Positions 62,837 to 64,000 of a stretch of DNA of 64,000 nucleotides are shown here, in pieces. A program made the position numbers and the translations under genes. A model generated the notes under the pieces. That model worked only from the letters and a program-made list of their open reading frames with translations, was not told the origin of the DNA and did not search any database. The DNA is from Blastococcus sp. HT6-4 (GTDB lineage: Bacteria > Actinomycetota > Actinomycetes > Mycobacteriales > Geodermatophilaceae): the NCBI RefSeq assembly GCF_039679125.1, contig NZ_CP155551.1, positions 4,092,001-4,156,000 of the forward strand. The letters are read 5' to 3'. Within the stretch, counting starts at the first letter, position 1, and each line of letters starts with the position of its first letter.

Positions 62837-63382
62837 TCAGTTGCCGTAGCGGCGCAGCAGCGGCTTCTCCTCGGCCGATGCGGCGACGTTCCGCTGGGCC
62901 TCCGGGGGATCCAGCGGACCGCTGACCTGGTCCTGACTCGTGGCCGGCTCGTCCCCCGCCTCGTGGCGCGGCGTCCCGGCGGTCCCCCGGTGCTCGGCGT
63001 CGACCGGGTGCGCCGGCTCGGTCACCGTGCGCAGCTCGGATTCCTCCCCCGCGACACCGCCCACGACGTCCCGCTCGATGCCGTAGTGCCGGTAGAGCTC
63101 GCGCTCCTCGGCCGGCGACAGGCGGCCGTCCGGGTCGATCCGCGGAGCGTCCTTGGCGACGTCCTTGGCGACCGGCACCCGCAGGCCCTCGGTGGTGAGC
63201 TCGGCGTCCCGCAGCGGGACGAAGGTCTCCTTGGTACCGAAGAGCCCGGTCTTCACGGTCACCCACTCGGGCAGGCCGGTGTCGTCGTCCAGGTAGACGT
63301 CGGAGGCCTCTCCGATCCGGCTGCCGTCGACGTCGTAGACGTCCCGCTGGCGGATCTCGGCGACGCTGGCTCGGTCGATCAT
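62837..63382 (-). CDS. PRC-barrel protein, paralogue of the 55.5-kb gene
   Basis: This 181-residue protein has a PRC barrel nearly identical in places to that of the 55519-56319 gene (VYDVDGSRIGEASDVYLDDDTG, EWVTVKTGLFGTKETFVPL, SPAEERELYRHYG). Its tail is short and unlike DUF2382 (PVDAEHRGTAG... EEKPLLRRYGN). ATG 63382 has GAAGGAGAG. The final LLRRYGN recalls the end of the linker helix in YsnF proteins. It may be a truncated or specialised stress paralogue. Confidence 0.85.
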   Translation of the reverse strand: MIDRASVAEIRQRDVYDVDGSRIGEASDVYLDDDTGLPEWVTVKTGLFGTKETFVPLRDAELTTEGLRVPVAKDVAKDAPRIDPDGRLSPAEERELYRHYGIERDVVGGVAGEESELRTVTEPAHPVDAEHRGTAGTPRHEAGDEPATSQDQVSGPLDPPEAQRNVAASAEEKPLLRRYGN

Positions 63383-63543
63383 CGTGCTCTCCTTCACCGT
63401 TCGGCTCGTGCTGACCCTCCTGGGGTGTCCGCTCGCCGCAGCCGGAAACCGGCGCCGGCCCGCCGTAAGGACTTCGTGAGACGGCCGCCACCCCCTCCCG
63501 CCCGCGACGGTGACCCCGGCGCGGGCGGGAGACAGGGCTCAGC

Positions 63544-64000
63544 TCAGCGGGGGATCCAGTTGAAGTCGTCCGGGTCCGGGCCGATGCGGCCACCCCGGTC
63601 CAGCGCGGTGATCGCGCTCATCTGCTGCTGGTCCAGCTCGAAGTCGAAGATGGCGAAGTTCTCGGCCATCCGGTCCTTCGACGAGGACTTAGGGAAGATG
63701 ACGTCGCCGCGCTGGACGTGCCAGCGCAGCGTCACCTGCGCCGGCGTCTTCCCGAGCTGCTCGGCGAGCTGCACGATCGCCGGGTCGCCGAGCACCTGGC
63801 CCTGACCGATCGGCGACCACGCCTCGGTGACGATCTCGTGGTCGGCGTCGAAGGCACGCAGGTCGTCCTGGGCCAGGAACGGGTGGATCTCCACCTGGTT
63901 GACCGCCGGCCTGGTCTCCGACGCCGCGAACAGGTTCCGCAGGTGGTGGGGGTTGAAGTTCGAGACCCCGATCGCCTTGGCCCGGCCGCTGGCGTAGATC
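63544..64000 (-). CDS. Aldo/keto reductase, partial (start beyond the window)
   Basis: Reading leftward from the window edge, the frame gives IYASGRAKAIGVSNF, VNQVEIHPFLAQDDLRAF, VTEAWSPIGQG, VTLRWHVQRGDVIFPKSSSKDRMAENFAIFDFEL and a stop at 63544. These are the C-terminal two thirds of an AKR TIM-barrel enzyme, including the NADPH-binding PKSSSKDRM segment. The N-terminal catalytic tetrad (Asp, Tyr, Lys, His) lies mostly outside the window. Substrate is not predictable. Confidence 0.9.
   Translation of the reverse strand, partial: IYASGRAKAIGVSNFNPHHLRNLFAASETRPAVNQVEIHPFLAQDDLRAFDADHEIVTEAWSPIGQGQVLGDPAIVQLAEQLGKTPAQVTLRWHVQRGDVIFPKSSSKDRMAENFAIFDFELDQQQMSAITALDRGGRIGPDPDDFNWIPR

Overview
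The window is chromosomal DNA of a very high-GC actinobacterium. GTG starts are frequent, 4-nt ATGA/GTGA overlaps link many genes, and a mycofactocin locus, an iron box of the DtxR/IdeR type, NDMA-dependent alcohol dehydrogenase, DUF222/HNH and DUF3097 genes are all present. The gene content suggests a soil or stone actinomycete of the Geodermatophilaceae type (inference from family content, not a database match). No rRNA, tRNA, CRISPR array, insertion sequence or prophage was recognised. Coding density is close to 95%.

Layout. 0-3.6 kb: end of a membrane protein, a thioesterase-like gene broken by an in-frame TAG, an MscS channel with a small membrane partner, and a frameshifted zinc alcohol dehydrogenase. 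3.6-8.5 kb: a SAM-type riboswitch followed by metY-metX and two PLP enzymes. 8.5-24.4 kb: housekeeping and accessory genes (gamma carbonic anhydrase, gdhA, NlpC/P60 hydrolase, TldD/TldE pair, MBL hydrolase, flavin disulfide reductase, amidohydrolase, DedA, hydrolase) and a DUF222/HNH gene with a frameshift. 24.4-29.5 kb: coxS-coxL-coxM-coxG, a molybdenum hydroxylase of the CO-dehydrogenase form II type (AYRGAGR active-site loop, so the substrate is uncertain). 29.7-33.7 kb: two MFS transporters and a GAF regulator.

33.8-47.6 kb is a dispersed mycofactocin locus: mftF, isochorismatase-like hydrolase, an iron-box-controlled siderophore-binding lipoprotein, mftE, a DrrAB-like ABC exporter, YchJ and flavin-oxidase-type genes, then mftC-mftB-mftA divergent from mftR-mftD, a flavin aromatic hydroxylase and an NDMA-dependent (mycofactocin-linked) alcohol dehydrogenase. 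In the known pathway MftA is the precursor peptide, MftB its chaperone, MftC the radical SAM enzyme, MftE the peptidase, MftD the oxidase and MftF the glycosyltransferase. The cofactor serves dehydrogenases such as the one at 46.4 kb.

47.6-54 kb: a MoxR-ATPase/VWA pair sits directly behind that dehydrogenase, separated from it by a perfect 21-bp inverted repeat. After a lipoprotein come MOSC, XdhC, CoxE (VWA) and CoxD (MoxR), the maturation set expected for a molybdenum hydroxylase. The cox structural and maturation genes therefore flank the mycofactocin locus, with two MoxR/VWA modules close together. 54-64 kb: M18 aminopeptidase, two paralogous PRC-barrel stress proteins, DUF3097, a GntR-linked membrane protein with a clear operator, a PadR-controlled FtsX-type ABC transporter behind a perfect 38-bp palindrome, and a truncated aldo/keto reductase.

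Three genes (thioesterase, alcohol dehydrogenase, HNH) carry single lesions. These are either true pseudogenes or sequencing errors, and raw reads would decide. Functions are assigned by recognising motifs and family resemblance by eye; no search was run.
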